Assembly (NCBI RefSeq): GCF_019091455.1
Contig: NZ_JAGXJN010000028.1
Location: 49,218 to 113,217, forward strand
From: Chitinophaga sp. GbtcB8
Lineage (GTDB): Bacteria; Bacteroidota; Bacteroidia; Chitinophagales; Chitinophagaceae
Length of the DNA stretch: 64,000 nucleotides
Reading direction: 5' to 3'
Below, piece after piece: positions 16,380 through 25,907 of this stretch. The translations under genes and the position numbers were made by a program. The first letter of the stretch is position 1; the number at the start of each line of letters is the position of its first letter. A model generated the notes under the pieces. That model searched no databases and was not told where the DNA came from. It saw only the letters and a program-made list of their open reading frames with translations.

Positions 16380-19262
16380 TTACCGGGTTGTAACGCGTAT
16401 CATCATAATACCTTTGCCAGGTATGGTAAACGTGCTGCCTAATTCATTGCCATCTTCTTCCAGCAGATTGCTCTGGTGAACGTTTAATCCGCTATGGTCC
16501 TTTGGCTGCAGGTTTACCTGTGCCGGTGCGGCAGCGGCATTTACCAGCTGCAGCAGCACGCCTTTACCATTGCGGGCAGGGTTTATATTTTCCACGTAAA
16601 CAGTGGGGGCATTTATGCTGAAGAACAATGATTCCTCTGCTGCGCCGGTGGCTGCTGCAGCTACCAGCGGTTGGTGGTTGGCCAGGCCGTATTGATTGGC
16701 GGCTACTACATCATAGGCTTTGTGCACCTGCAGGTAATAGTGGAAAGTGGCGGGGCCTTGCTGGTCGCGGCGGAAATTGGTATGCCATAGGTTATTCATT
16801 ACCCATGATGCAATAACCGGCTGCTGCTCCGTAAAAGAGCGCCATAAGGGGGAAAAGTGCAGCCCGCCTATTAAACCGGCGGTAGGGTAGCGGCCTATTT
16901 CAAACAGGGGCGCATCCGGGCTGCTCCAGGTAACGCCCATGTCTTTATTGGATACATCTACCCAGCGCTGCTGCGTATACCAGTTACGGTTAGTATAAGG
17001 CAGCTGGTCTGCTTCTGCTGTAATGCTGCCCCAGGGAATGCTGTAACGTACCTGCGCGCCGGGCACGTGGAAAGGGAATACAAAGTGTACGCTTTCCTTG
17101 TTGCCGATGGCTTGTTTATCAATAGTGTTAATCAGCTCTACACGGTCTATACCTGCTACCAGCTTAATTTCCTGCTGCAGCCCATTGGCGCCGGGCGCCG
17201 TTGCATTTACCAGCAGGCTTACTACCAGCGGGCCTTTTTCTTTTACCTGTATGCGGGCATTGGCGGCGTATTGTATTTTTTCAGCAGAGTCGCCGGGCAG
17301 GTAGGTGTATTGGTTCAGCCCTGCTGAATCGGCCAGGTTTACGGTGCTGCCTTTCTTTTGCAGGCGGGTAATGTTGCCGGTCTTTTCATCCAGGGTAATG
17401 GCATAAATACCATTCTGTAAGGTGTTGTCTTTTACAGTAGCCTTGTCCGTTATATAGGCAGCTCCTTTTTGAATGGTGAAACGCTGCTTGGAAAAAGGCG
17501 GTATATCCTGTACCAGGAACGCCAGCTCCCCGCTGCTCAGGCGCTGGGAAGGCATTTTATTGCCTTTATGATCCTTTACCAGGTCGCCTGCGTTGCTAAG
17601 TGAGGCAGGCACTACTACCAGCTCTGTGCGGCGCTGTGAAAGCGTATTGAACACATCTACCGCACTGGTAGTAGTGGCTTCGCCTGCCTCACTTTTAGTA
17701 AGCAGCGCATTGGTTTGAGCTGCTCCGTTTAATGCAAAAGCCTGTTTGTAGTTCCATTGGGATATAACCTGGGGATACTCCGGGTGCGAAACGCTGTTGT
17801 AGGCGCCCCAGGTATGCTCATTGAACATAATGATGTTGGTCCAGGCCGTATCAAAATCAGCGGCAGGGTAATTGGGCTTACCCCGTAATGCCCAGATGGC
17901 CCCGGCCTGCTGCAGACGGTCAGAGGCATTGCGGTTAATGCCTGTTTCCCGTGCGGCAGATGCAATGCCATCTGTCCAGAACTCCGTATAATCACCGGCT
18001 ACCAGTGGGATCTTATCTTTATTGGTGCTTTCAAAATCCTGTAAGAATTGTTTGGCAGAGGTGATGATCAGTTTGGGAGAAACATACCTTTCATTCCAGG
18101 CTTTTACTGCTTCCGGCAGCTCCGGGTCTATAGGCGCATTATCGCTCATAGCCCAGGTGAGTAAGGTCATGTTATAGGGAAATCCTTTTTGCTCCAGCTT
18201 AGCCAGGTAATCAAACAAAAAGGGATCCAGGAAATTTTCTTCCGGGTGGCCGGTGTAATAAGGTTTGGGGTCTTCTATCGTGAAAAAGTTAGGGATCTTA
18301 TTGCCTTTGATCTGGTAACCGATGGAGTAGGGGGAAGATTGCCAGAACAGCAGCTTTTGCCCGCCGGAAGGCGACTGCCAGTAAAAAGGTTTATCGCGCC
18401 ACTGGTCTGCGCTGCCAATACGGTCCGATGCATTGGGCGCGCTCAGGAAATAATGCACACCGGTAATATCCGATTGTGCAGCCAGGCCCCAGGAAGCGCC
18501 GGGTACATCACCCTGGAACATAGAGTTAACAGTTAAACCATGCTCCTTACCCAAACGAACGCCGGTGTAGAACATATGCATGAGCTGCGCGGCGCTGGTG
18601 GCGCTGGTGTTAATGTTGCCGTAACCGCCATCCAGGTTGATCCATCCTTTTTTAACAGCATCCCAGAAGCGGCGCTGTTTTGCTTCATCAGATAAAGCCA
18701 GGTAATGCTCCACCACCCAAATGGCTTCTGTATTCCATTTAAAACGCGCTTCCGCAGGATAAGCGGCAGAACGCTCTGCTATCTTAATGGCTTCATCAAT
18801 GTTATTCATGTGAATGGCCAGCACTTTTGACTGAACATTGGTATAACCAACATCCACATGGGAGTGCGGCATTACATATACCTTCCAGTCTGTACGTGCA
18901 GGCGATACTATGCAGCGGGCGGTGTACTGCTGTCCGCCGGAAGTATAACGTACATACACCTGCTCATCCTTTGTAACAGGCGCGCCGGGTAAAGGAACTT
19001 CATAATCTTTCAAACCTGCTGCTGCAGGGGCTATGGGCAGGCTGTCCTGCAAGCCGTTAATTGAAATATACAGCTGCCCGCCTGTATAACTAAGGCCGCC
19101 GTGAAATACCAGCCGCGCCATTCTGCATGTTTTGCCATTATGCTGCAGGTAAGCAGTAGTAGGCTGTAAGGCAACAGAAGTAAAGGAGGGTTGTTGTTGC
19201 GCATAAGCGGCAGTACCGCATAAAAAGGTGAGCGCAACCAGGTTAAACAGTCTTACTTTCAT
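16380..19262 (-). CDS. GH38 alpha-mannosidase, secreted
   Basis: I choose the start MKVRLFNLVALTFL at 19262, which gives 960 residues with a clean signal peptide ending AYAQ; the 14-codon longer frame would run through the promoter. GH38 motifs are present: MPHSHVDVGYTNVQ (zinc-binding His and Asp), FQGDVPGASWG with the likely catalytic Asp nucleophile, and FNEHTWGAYNSVSHPE with a further zinc His. The C-terminal 450 residues are beta-rich as in the family. It should act in the periplasm, releasing alpha-linked mannose. It is first in an operon with isomerase, porter and kinase, behind a promoter embedded in a palindrome shared with GH125. Confidence 0.92.
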   Translation of the reverse strand: MKVRLFNLVALTFLCGTAAYAQQQPSFTSVALQPTTAYLQHNGKTCRMARLVFHGGLSYTGGQLYISINGLQDSLPIAPAAAGLKDYEVPLPGAPVTKDEQVYVRYTSGGQQYTARCIVSPARTDWKVYVMPHSHVDVGYTNVQSKVLAIHMNNIDEAIKIAERSAAYPAEARFKWNTEAIWVVEHYLALSDEAKQRRFWDAVKKGWINLDGGYGNINTSATSAAQLMHMFYTGVRLGKEHGLTVNSMFQGDVPGASWGLAAQSDITGVHYFLSAPNASDRIGSADQWRDKPFYWQSPSGGQKLLFWQSSPYSIGYQIKGNKIPNFFTIEDPKPYYTGHPEENFLDPFLFDYLAKLEQKGFPYNMTLLTWAMSDNAPIDPELPEAVKAWNERYVSPKLIITSAKQFLQDFESTNKDKIPLVAGDYTEFWTDGIASAARETGINRNASDRLQQAGAIWALRGKPNYPAADFDTAWTNIIMFNEHTWGAYNSVSHPEYPQVISQWNYKQAFALNGAAQTNALLTKSEAGEATTTSAVDVFNTLSQRRTELVVVPASLSNAGDLVKDHKGNKMPSQRLSSGELAFLVQDIPPFSKQRFTIQKGAAYITDKATVKDNTLQNGIYAITLDEKTGNITRLQKKGSTVNLADSAGLNQYTYLPGDSAEKIQYAANARIQVKEKGPLVVSLLVNATAPGANGLQQEIKLVAGIDRVELINTIDKQAIGNKESVHFVFPFHVPGAQVRYSIPWGSITAEADQLPYTNRNWYTQQRWVDVSNKDMGVTWSSPDAPLFEIGRYPTAGLIGGLHFSPLWRSFTEQQPVIASWVMNNLWHTNFRRDQQGPATFHYYLQVHKAYDVVAANQYGLANHQPLVAAAATGAAEESLFFSINAPTVYVENINPARNGKGVLLQLVNAAAAPAQVNLQPKDHSGLNVHQSNLLEEDGNELGSTFTIPGKGIMMIRVTTR

Positions 19263-19274
19263 ACGTGCAGTTCT

Positions 19275-19298
19275 ATATGTACAAACATATATACATAT
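19275..19298. promoter_or_regulatory. Palindromic operator candidate ATATGTA-N10-TACATAT (GH38)
   Basis: The arms are exact reverse complements. Twenty of 21 positions starting from ATGTACAAAC match the site in front of GH125 at 25761. The palindrome centre contains the -7 promoter box, so a bound repressor would block RNA polymerase. The GntR-UTRA regulator encoded next to GH125 is the natural candidate. Confidence 0.7.
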
Positions 19299-19312
19299 TC
19301 GCACTTCTCCAA
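19282..19312 (-). promoter_or_regulatory. GH38 operon promoter: TTG-N20-TATGTTTG
   Basis: The minus strand has TTG at 19312-19310, twenty bases, then TATGTTTG at 19289-19282, an exact TAnnTTTG match. The ATG of GH38 lies 20 nt downstream. The GH125 promoter has the same spacing. Confidence 0.7.
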
Positions 19313-19359
19313 CTAAAATTCTTTATTTATGGGATTTTCAGCGGAAATGGACAAGTGCT

Positions 19360-19395
19360 GAAAACAAAAAAAGCCCACCGGATTCCGGTGGGCTT
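19360..19395 (-). terminator. Intrinsic terminator after susD
   Basis: AAGCCCACCGG and its exact complement form an 11-bp stem with a 3-nt loop, followed on the minus strand by a run of T. It separates the susCD transcript from the GH38 operon. Confidence 0.88.
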
Positions 19396-19417
19396 TTTAC
19401 ACTTTGTATGAACAATA

Positions 19418-20923
19418 TTAGAAGCCAGGATTGTTAGGCAAAATAGCAGGGTTCACATCCGTTTCCTGTTTGGGAAGCGGGAACAGTAATTGCTTTTCTG
19501 CAAACGTTGCGTTGAATACAGTTTTGTGTCCAACAAAATTATCCCAGGCGCCGGTTACATCGTTATGTACTTTGCGCGTGCGTATCATATCAAACCACAT
19601 CTTGTTCTCAAAACACAGCTCATAATAACGCTGCAGCCATACTTCCTGCTCAAAGGCAGCCTGTCCTAAAGCACCAATAGGCGCCAGCTGTGCGCGTGCA
19701 CGGATAGCATTTACGTACTTAATGGCATCGGCATTGGGCCCGCCTTCTGCACGGTTAGATGCTTCTGCATACAACAGGTATACATCGGCCAGGCGGTACA
19801 GCGTATAGTTCAGGTTTGACTTGGCAGTGTTAACTACTGCAGATGAATCAAAGTATTTGTAAATGTAAGGATGGCGGAACGTAATGGTATCTGTACCGCT
19901 CTTGCTTTTATACTTGGTAAAAAAGAACTGACGCTCTTTTACGCGCTTATCGCCCGCGGGGAAAGATGCAATGAACTGGTTGGTGGGATACACGGAACCA
20001 TATTCATCTGAGTATTGTGAGATCCCTGAGTAGTTCGGAATAAGCAGCGGTGTCAGCGGGTTGTTAGAGGGTATAGAAGCATCGTACTGCACCTGGAAAA
20101 TGAATTCTCCCTTGTTCTTATTTGCCGGGTTAATCATGTCCCTGTATTCAGTGAACAGGGAAGCGCCGCCGTTATCAATAGCCAGCTTGGCATGTTTGGC
20201 AGCTTCTGCATAGTTGGTAGCGCCACCGTTAATAGCTGCGCCAGCGTAAGTCAGGTACACATCTGCCAGGATGGATTGAACAGCAGCCATGGATATATGA
20301 CCGGTATTGTCTGACCAGGGCAGCGTTGATTTTTCAGCTTCCAGCAGATCAGGAATAATGATCTTATCATAAATATCCTTTGCCGGTGTGCGGGGAACGT
20401 AGGTTTCATCTGCCCCTTTAGCTATAGCAGTTACCATGGGAACAGCACCGTACATGCGTACCAGCCAGAAGTAGTATAAAGCGCGCAGTGCATGGGCTTC
20501 TGCCAGCATATTGGTTTTATCTGCGTCCGGTACATCTGTAACATTAGGCAGGTTTTCCAGCGCAGAGTTACAGGCGCCTACACCCTGGTACAGGCGGCGC
20601 CACCAGGTATCCACGTAAAAAGAGGTAGCACCATAGCTCAGGTTCTGGAAGGTTACATAGCCGGTTTGCCCCAGGTCGCTGTTAGCCTTACCGGTCATAA
20701 ACTCCATCAGGTTATAAGTGTTACCGCCGTAGGAACCATCCTGCCCGGCCAGGAAGCCTTGCAGATCTTCGTAGCAGCCATTGGCAAATGCATGGGCCAC
20801 TTTAACGCCGGAAAGCGGGGTGCCGGGTTTAATAAAACCGGTGGGCTTTTCTTCCAGGAACTTTTTACAGGAAAAGCTCGTTAGCACCAGCGCCGCTAAT
20901 AATATATTTTTTACTGTTTTCAT
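19418..20923 (-). CDS. susD: SusD/RagB family glycan-binding lipoprotein
   Basis: The 501-residue precursor has a lipoprotein signal with SFSC as lipobox (MKTVKNILLAALVLTSFSC), then the SusD fold of TPR-like helices: ANGCYEDLQGFL, LAEAHALRALYYFWLVRMYGAVPMVT, and the conserved RLADVYLLYAEASNRAEGG near residue 390. It ends with an ELCFENKMWFDMIRT element common to the family. It caps the SusC pore on the outer leaflet of the outer membrane and binds the oligosaccharide. It lies 64 nt after susC, and its stop precedes a strong terminator. Alpha-mannosides are the inferred ligand from the flanking GH38 and GH125. Confidence 0.93.
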   Translation of the reverse strand: MKTVKNILLAALVLTSFSCKKFLEEKPTGFIKPGTPLSGVKVAHAFANGCYEDLQGFLAGQDGSYGGNTYNLMEFMTGKANSDLGQTGYVTFQNLSYGATSFYVDTWWRRLYQGVGACNSALENLPNVTDVPDADKTNMLAEAHALRALYYFWLVRMYGAVPMVTAIAKGADETYVPRTPAKDIYDKIIIPDLLEAEKSTLPWSDNTGHISMAAVQSILADVYLTYAGAAINGGATNYAEAAKHAKLAIDNGGASLFTEYRDMINPANKNKGEFIFQVQYDASIPSNNPLTPLLIPNYSGISQYSDEYGSVYPTNQFIASFPAGDKRVKERQFFFTKYKSKSGTDTITFRHPYIYKYFDSSAVVNTAKSNLNYTLYRLADVYLLYAEASNRAEGGPNADAIKYVNAIRARAQLAPIGALGQAAFEQEVWLQRYYELCFENKMWFDMIRTRKVHNDVTGAWDNFVGHKTVFNATFAEKQLLFPLPKQETDVNPAILPNNPGF

Positions 20924-20987
20924 TTTTCTTAAGTTTTTGTTTTCACTTGGTTTAAAGGAACATCATTACATCCGTTTCACTTAGCTG

Positions 20988-23900
20988 TTAAAAGCCCAGT
21001 GATACACCCAGGTTCCACACGCGGGGACGGGGGTAGGAGAAGAAATCCAGGTTTTGTGAAAACGCACTGTTAGAACCGTAAGTAGTGTTAAAGGTTTCAA
21101 CTTCCGGATCATAACCGCTGTAGTCTGTGATCACGAACAGGTTCTGTACACTGGCGTATACGCGTAAGCGGTTGATCTTCGTACGGCCGAACATAGATTC
21201 GGGGAAGTTGTAGCCCAGCGTAAAGTTCTGACCGCGGATGAAAGATGCATCCTCTACCCACCAGGTATCAAAGTGAGAATCCTGTGTGAATTTATAGCTG
21301 CGTACCTGTGCGATCATGGTGTTCTGGTGCTCAGGCGTCCAGGCATCCAGTACCGTTTTCAGGCTGTTGGCCAGTGTCTGACGGTCTTCTGTAGAGTGTT
21401 TGAAAGTTGCGGCAGCATTTACACCTTGTACTACACGAATGTCAAAGGAGAAATCCCAGTTCTTGTATTTCAGGGTGCTGCTGAACATACCGGTCCATTT
21501 CGGATAGGCGCGTCCTATGATGCTGTAGTACGGAGTACCGTCTGCATTGTAAATGTATTTACGGTCGCCGGGCAGCAGGCTGTGTTGTGCTGCTTCAGCT
21601 GCTTCGTCGGTGCTGTAGGTGCCCAGGCGGGTCATACCATAGAAAGAGCCGATAGGCTGGCCTACACGCAGTACGTTGGTTTGGCCCAGGAAGTTAGGAC
21701 CAGGGAAAATGTCTGCATTACCACGGTTCAGGTTCAGGATCTCGTTCTTGTTGGAGGTGAAGATGAAGTTGGTGGTCCAGGTTAAGTTTTGGCTTTTAAC
21801 GTTCACCGTTTGCAGGTTCACTTCTATACCGCTGTTACGTACGGAACCTACGTTCTGGTAAACGTTGGCAGTGCGCATACCGGCAGACCAGGGAATGGGC
21901 GCCTGCAGCAGCAGATCCTTTGTAGTTCGGCGGTAGTAGTCCAGGTTCAGGTTAATGCGGCCGTTAAAGATGGCAAATTCCAAACCGGCGTCAAACTGCA
22001 GGGAGCGTTCCCATTTCAGGTCCGCGTTACCAAGATAACCGGGCAGCAGAATGGATGCGTTGGCGCCTCCAAGCGGAGTGTTATCAGCAACGATCTGCGG
22101 CTGTGAAAGGTATTGGCCAATTTCCTGGTTACCGGAAATACCATAGCTGGCGCGGAGTTTCAGCAGATCTATCCAGCTTGCCTTTTTCATAAACTCTTCC
22201 TGGCTGATGTTCCAGCCTGCACCTACTGACGGGAAGAACGCGTATTTATTGTTCTCACCAAAACGGGAAGAACCATCATACCTGCCGGTTGCGGTGAACA
22301 GGTACTTTTCGTTAATGTTATAGGTAACACGCGCAAAGTAAGAGTTCATGGACCACTGGTAATCGCCGGAACCAATGGCCTGGCGTACGGAACCTGCATT
22401 CAGGTTATGATACTGGAAGAAATCACTGATGAAGTTCTGTTCTTCTGTATTGAAATTTTCGTTGTTATAACGCTGGAAAGAGATACCTACCAGGGCGGTC
22501 ATGCGCTGGTGTTCGTTGATCTTCTTATTCCAGGTCAGGTAGTTTTCAGACTGCCAGTAAGTGTTGGTGTTGTTGTTAATGATAGCAACACCGCCCTGGT
22601 CTTGTGATAAGTGCGGCAGATCGGCTGAAGAGAAATAGTTAGACTTGAGAGAGTTCAGGTTATAACCAAAGTCTGTTTTAAAATCCAGGTCTTTGGTGAT
22701 ATGAAAGTTCAGGTAAGCATCGCCAATAGCCTGCAGGTTATTGTTGAGCGTGTACCTGTTATTTGCAATGTGTACCGGGTTGGGACCGCCTTCCAGGCCG
22801 GCAATATCAAAGTTGCCTGCCCAGCTGCCATCAGGATACTTTACCGGTAAAATGGGCACTTCTTCACTCACCATGCGGGGTACGTTCAGGCTGCCGTTAC
22901 TCTCAGATACCACACGTTGTTTGCTGGAAATAACGGAAACGTTACCACCTACGCTCAGCCATTTGTTCACATCATTATCAAAGGTTAAACGGGTAGAATA
23001 ACGTTTGAACCAGGATTGTGTCATCAGACCATCCTGATCCAGGTAACCTGCTGATAAGCTGAATAAAGACTTTTCACTACCACCCTGTACGTTAATGTAA
23101 TGGCTGTGGGATATAGCCGGTTTGTACACTTCTTTTTCCCAGTTGGTGTTGTACAGCGGTTTGTCGTTAGCATCAAACAGCAGAGGGAAGTTAGTGTGGT
23201 TCAGGGCTTTGTCCGGCGCCCAGGTACCATGATCAGGATCGAATTTGGTAGCATTGGCAAAAGCCAGGTTATATGTTTTTACAAATTCATCTGAGTTCAG
23301 TGTAGGCAGGTGACGATACAGCTCACTTACGTTCACATTGCCTTCATAGCTTACACGGGTTTGGCCGCGTACGCCACGTTTGGTGCTCACGATGATCACA
23401 CCATTTGCACCACGTGCACCGAAGATAGCGGTGGAAGATGCATCTTTCAGCACTTCAATGGAAGCGATATCGCTGGGGTTCAGCGCATTCGCGTCTACGC
23501 CAATTACCCCATCCACTACGTACAGCGGATCAATGTTAGAGTTAATGGAGCCAATACCGCGGATGCGCACCTTAGCTACCTGGCCGGGAGCGCTGCTGTT
23601 GATGTTTACATCCACACCAGCTACTTTACCCTGCAGGGCCTGTGATACGTTGGGTACGGGCCTGTCCATCAGCTGTTCTGCCTTTACAGAAGCTACTGAA
23701 CCGGTAAGGTCAGATTTTTTGGCAGAGCCATAACCGATCACCACTACATCATTCAGCTGGCTGGCTGATTCTTCGAGCGCAACACTGATGTTAGTTTGAT
23801 TACCTACGGTTACTTCTTTGCTGGTAAAACCCGTAAAAGAGAAAATTAATACGGAGCTGGCATCAGGCACCTGTATGGTAAAAGTGCCGCTTTCACTGGT

Positions 23901-24059
23901 AATAGTACCGTTGCTGGTACCTTTTATCTGTATGGTTACATTGGGCAGCGGCGTTTTATCGCTGGCATTGGTAACCCGCCCGCTTACCTTAAGCTGGGCC
24001 ATTGCATTTATGGAGAGCAGCATGCATGCAATGGCATAATAGATAAACTTTCTTTTCAT
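20988..24059 (-). CDS. susC: SusC/RagA family TonB-linked outer-membrane transporter
   Basis: The 1023-residue precursor carries a signal peptide (SINAMAQ), a carboxypeptidase-regulatory-like beta domain (residues 22-95, VSGRVTNASDKTPLPNV), the plug domain with the SusC-type segments VVVIGYGSAKKSDLTGSV and GVIGVDANALNPSDIASIEVLKDASSTAIFGARGANGVI, and a long beta-barrel ending in LGVSLGF. No STN domain is present, so sigma/anti-sigma signalling through it is unlikely. It would import oligosaccharides bound by the adjacent SusD using TonB energy. The 371-nt region upstream contains a diverged 141-nt tandem repeat. Confidence 0.95.
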   Translation of the reverse strand: MKRKFIYYAIACMLLSINAMAQLKVSGRVTNASDKTPLPNVTIQIKGTSNGTITSESGTFTIQVPDASSVLIFSFTGFTSKEVTVGNQTNISVALEESASQLNDVVVIGYGSAKKSDLTGSVASVKAEQLMDRPVPNVSQALQGKVAGVDVNINSSAPGQVAKVRIRGIGSINSNIDPLYVVDGVIGVDANALNPSDIASIEVLKDASSTAIFGARGANGVIIVSTKRGVRGQTRVSYEGNVNVSELYRHLPTLNSDEFVKTYNLAFANATKFDPDHGTWAPDKALNHTNFPLLFDANDKPLYNTNWEKEVYKPAISHSHYINVQGGSEKSLFSLSAGYLDQDGLMTQSWFKRYSTRLTFDNDVNKWLSVGGNVSVISSKQRVVSESNGSLNVPRMVSEEVPILPVKYPDGSWAGNFDIAGLEGGPNPVHIANNRYTLNNNLQAIGDAYLNFHITKDLDFKTDFGYNLNSLKSNYFSSADLPHLSQDQGGVAIINNNTNTYWQSENYLTWNKKINEHQRMTALVGISFQRYNNENFNTEEQNFISDFFQYHNLNAGSVRQAIGSGDYQWSMNSYFARVTYNINEKYLFTATGRYDGSSRFGENNKYAFFPSVGAGWNISQEEFMKKASWIDLLKLRASYGISGNQEIGQYLSQPQIVADNTPLGGANASILLPGYLGNADLKWERSLQFDAGLEFAIFNGRINLNLDYYRRTTKDLLLQAPIPWSAGMRTANVYQNVGSVRNSGIEVNLQTVNVKSQNLTWTTNFIFTSNKNEILNLNRGNADIFPGPNFLGQTNVLRVGQPIGSFYGMTRLGTYSTDEAAEAAQHSLLPGDRKYIYNADGTPYYSIIGRAYPKWTGMFSSTLKYKNWDFSFDIRVVQGVNAAATFKHSTEDRQTLANSLKTVLDAWTPEHQNTMIAQVRSYKFTQDSHFDTWWVEDASFIRGQNFTLGYNFPESMFGRTKINRLRVYASVQNLFVITDYSGYDPEVETFNTTYGSNSAFSQNLDFFSYPRPRVWNLGVSLGF

Positions 24060-24071
24060 AACAGGTATTTT

Positions 24072-24353
24072 GGTTTTACGAATAGATTGCTTGAAATGGT
24101 TTACGAATAGATGTTACTTTGATTTTTTAGCCTTGGTTTCTAATTTGAATTATGTGATGACGGAATTTGGTTTACGAATAATATTCAATAGTTTACGACT
24201 ATAACAACTATTGGTTTTACCAATAGATCGCCTGATCTGGTTTATGTATAGCTGTTACTTTGGTTTAAGCTTTGGTTTCTAATAATTTAATTTCAGTTAC
24301 GAGATGACGTGATTGATCTAAGAATAACGTTCAACAGTTTACGACTTTAATAC
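24072..24353. repeat. Two diverged 141-nt tandem units upstream of susC
   Basis: Unit 1 (24072-24212) and unit 2 (about 24213-24353) align along their length: both start GGTTTTACSAATAGAT, continue with TGTTACTTTG and TTGGTTTCTAAT, and end with CARTAGTTTACGACT or a close form. Within them the word GGTTTACGAATAGAT or a variant recurs at 24072, 24098, 24169, 24213 and 24239, with AGTTTACGAC at 24190 and 24336. The 371-nt gap between GH125 and susC holds no open frame and no TAnnTTTG box on the susC strand. The words could be regulator sites or part of a leader RNA. Confidence 0.8.
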
Positions 24354-24430
24354 CTGACGTGATGCTCCAATACCTAACGAGATACTTAAATAACAAGTTT
24401 AATCCTTTAAAAGTCTATTAAGCAGAACAG

Positions 24431-25747
24431 CTATTTATGCTGTACAGCCCATTGTTTCAATAATGTAATAACATCGAACAAAACACCTGCTTCCCCCCTA
24501 AAATCTTTTGACCCCTTTGGTTCACCGGTTTGCACATCATACCACTCGTAAAAGCCTTTATATTTTAAAGCTCTTTCCAGGATGGGATCCAGCTCACGGG
24601 TGGCTTCCTCTATAAATCCATTGGCAATAAGCGCCTGTATCATGCGGCCGCCAAACCAGGTCCAGTCGCCGGCATTCTGATACACATAAGGTTTCATGTT
24701 CGGAAATTCCGTGGCCGGGTAGGGCGGGTATACTGTGATACCAATAGTGGCATGTTTTTCTTTAGCTGCAGCTGTTACCATTTGTTTGTTGATGGCTGCA
24801 ATTTCTACATGATCATGAAAGCCGGCGAGTATAGCACAGGTGCTGCCACCGGTATATAAGATCTCCTGTTCGTTAAATGCGTTTGAGAACGGGCTGCCGT
24901 TCAGGTACAGGTGTGGAATATATTTTTGTTTACCGGCCTGCCACAGGTGCATGCGTACATGCTGGCGGATATCTGCGGCAATCTTTTTCCAGTCTTTGGA
25001 TGCCTGGTATTCTTTTGGCTGCATGGCCAGGAAATCCTGCACAGCTATTACGAACATGGCATTGTCATAAATATCAATGCTCCATTTTGTTTTGTTGTTA
25101 ATGGCTACGCCCCAGCCGGTTTCAGGCTGCACATCTCCCCAGTCAATGGTGGTAGCGCCGGTGATAAGGCCGTATTTAGCGGAGTACCTTTCTTTCAGCA
25201 GGTAGCTGAAAGCTGCTTCCATACGCTGTAATACCGTGCTGTCGCCTATTTTTTCCTGCAGAATGGAATGGTCGCCGGTAGCGTCAATATATTTTCTAAC
25301 CGCCTGCACCAGGGATGATTCCTGGTCCGTTTCTACCGTGTTCTTATGCGCTGCCCATCCGGGCGCCAGTTTAGAATACCTGTATTGATAACCGCCGGTG
25401 GCTTTGCGTGCATCAATAACGCCGTCTACTATATTACCATCGCTGCCCTGCATTTTAAAGAACAGCAGCAGCATTTCCTTTACTTTTTCTTTTGGATGTA
25501 CCTGTAATGATCCTTTTATGAAGGTATTAAAATCGCGGATCCATACTTCCCCATAGGAAGTGCCTGCAGCAAACCCGGTAAGTAAACGTAATGCTCTTGC
25601 CTGGATCGTATCTAAGCGGCTATCAGCCAAAATGGAGGTGGCTAAAGTATTGTTCCTGCTCTGTGTGAACCCAGTAAAACCATTTAGCAAAAAAGAGAAA
25701 AAAAATATGGTAATAACGGGAATCGTAAAGATGCGCCTCATGTGCAT
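24431..25747 (-). CDS. GH125 exo-alpha-1,6-mannosidase, secreted
   Basis: From the preferred start MHMRRIFTIPVI at 25747 the product has 438 residues with a signal peptide ending near FTQS. It matches metal-independent GH125 enzymes: VWIRDFNTFIKGSL, TDQESSLVQAVRKYI, the IDWGDVQPETGWG segment with a probable catalytic Asp, NAFNEQEILYTGGSTCAILAGF, NAGDWTWFGGRMIQAL, and FRGEAGVLFDV with the probable catalytic Glu. It would remove terminal alpha-1,6-mannose from N-glycan or mannan fragments in the periplasm. The gene is divergent from the GntR regulator, with a promoter palindrome shared with GH38. Confidence 0.92.
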   Translation of the reverse strand: MHMRRIFTIPVITIFFFSFLLNGFTGFTQSRNNTLATSILADSRLDTIQARALRLLTGFAAGTSYGEVWIRDFNTFIKGSLQVHPKEKVKEMLLLFFKMQGSDGNIVDGVIDARKATGGYQYRYSKLAPGWAAHKNTVETDQESSLVQAVRKYIDATGDHSILQEKIGDSTVLQRMEAAFSYLLKERYSAKYGLITGATTIDWGDVQPETGWGVAINNKTKWSIDIYDNAMFVIAVQDFLAMQPKEYQASKDWKKIAADIRQHVRMHLWQAGKQKYIPHLYLNGSPFSNAFNEQEILYTGGSTCAILAGFHDHVEIAAINKQMVTAAAKEKHATIGITVYPPYPATEFPNMKPYVYQNAGDWTWFGGRMIQALIANGFIEEATRELDPILERALKYKGFYEWYDVQTGEPKGSKDFRGEAGVLFDVITLLKQWAVQHK

Positions 25748-25760
25748 GGCCCCTTTAATT

Positions 25761-25782
25761 ATGTACAAACATATAAACATAA
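25761..25782. promoter_or_regulatory. Operator candidate shared with GH38 (GH125 copy)
   Basis: The sequence starting ATGTACAAACATATA is identical to the GH38 site for 15 nt and differs at one of the next six. The right arm of the palindrome is weaker here (AACATAA in place of TACATAT). It covers the -7 box of GH125. Confidence 0.68.
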
Positions 25783-25796
25783 ATTAACTTTTGCAA
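25766..25796 (-). promoter_or_regulatory. GH125 promoter: TTG-N20-TATGTTTG
   Basis: The minus strand has TTG at 25796-25794, twenty bases, then TATGTTTG at 25773-25766. The ATG at 25747 is 18 nt further. Spacing and core match the GH38 promoter exactly, while the region between the two elements is different, which argues for selection. Confidence 0.7.
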
Positions 25797-25907
25797 GAAT
25801 TCTTAAAAATAAGTTAAATAATCTTATTTAGTATTTATAAATTTGATTGTCAGTATTTTAGGTGGAAGCAGGCAATATTAGTTGGTTCATATTCCTTCTG
25901 TTTCCCT

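Noticed and set aside
19263..19304. 14-codon N-terminal extension of GH38
   Set aside because: It would place the operator and promoter inside the coding region, and the signal peptide starts properly at 19262.
24072..24353. Possible CRISPR array upstream of susC
   Set aside because: The repeated words are unevenly spaced, imperfect and explained by one 141-nt duplication; no cas gene is present.
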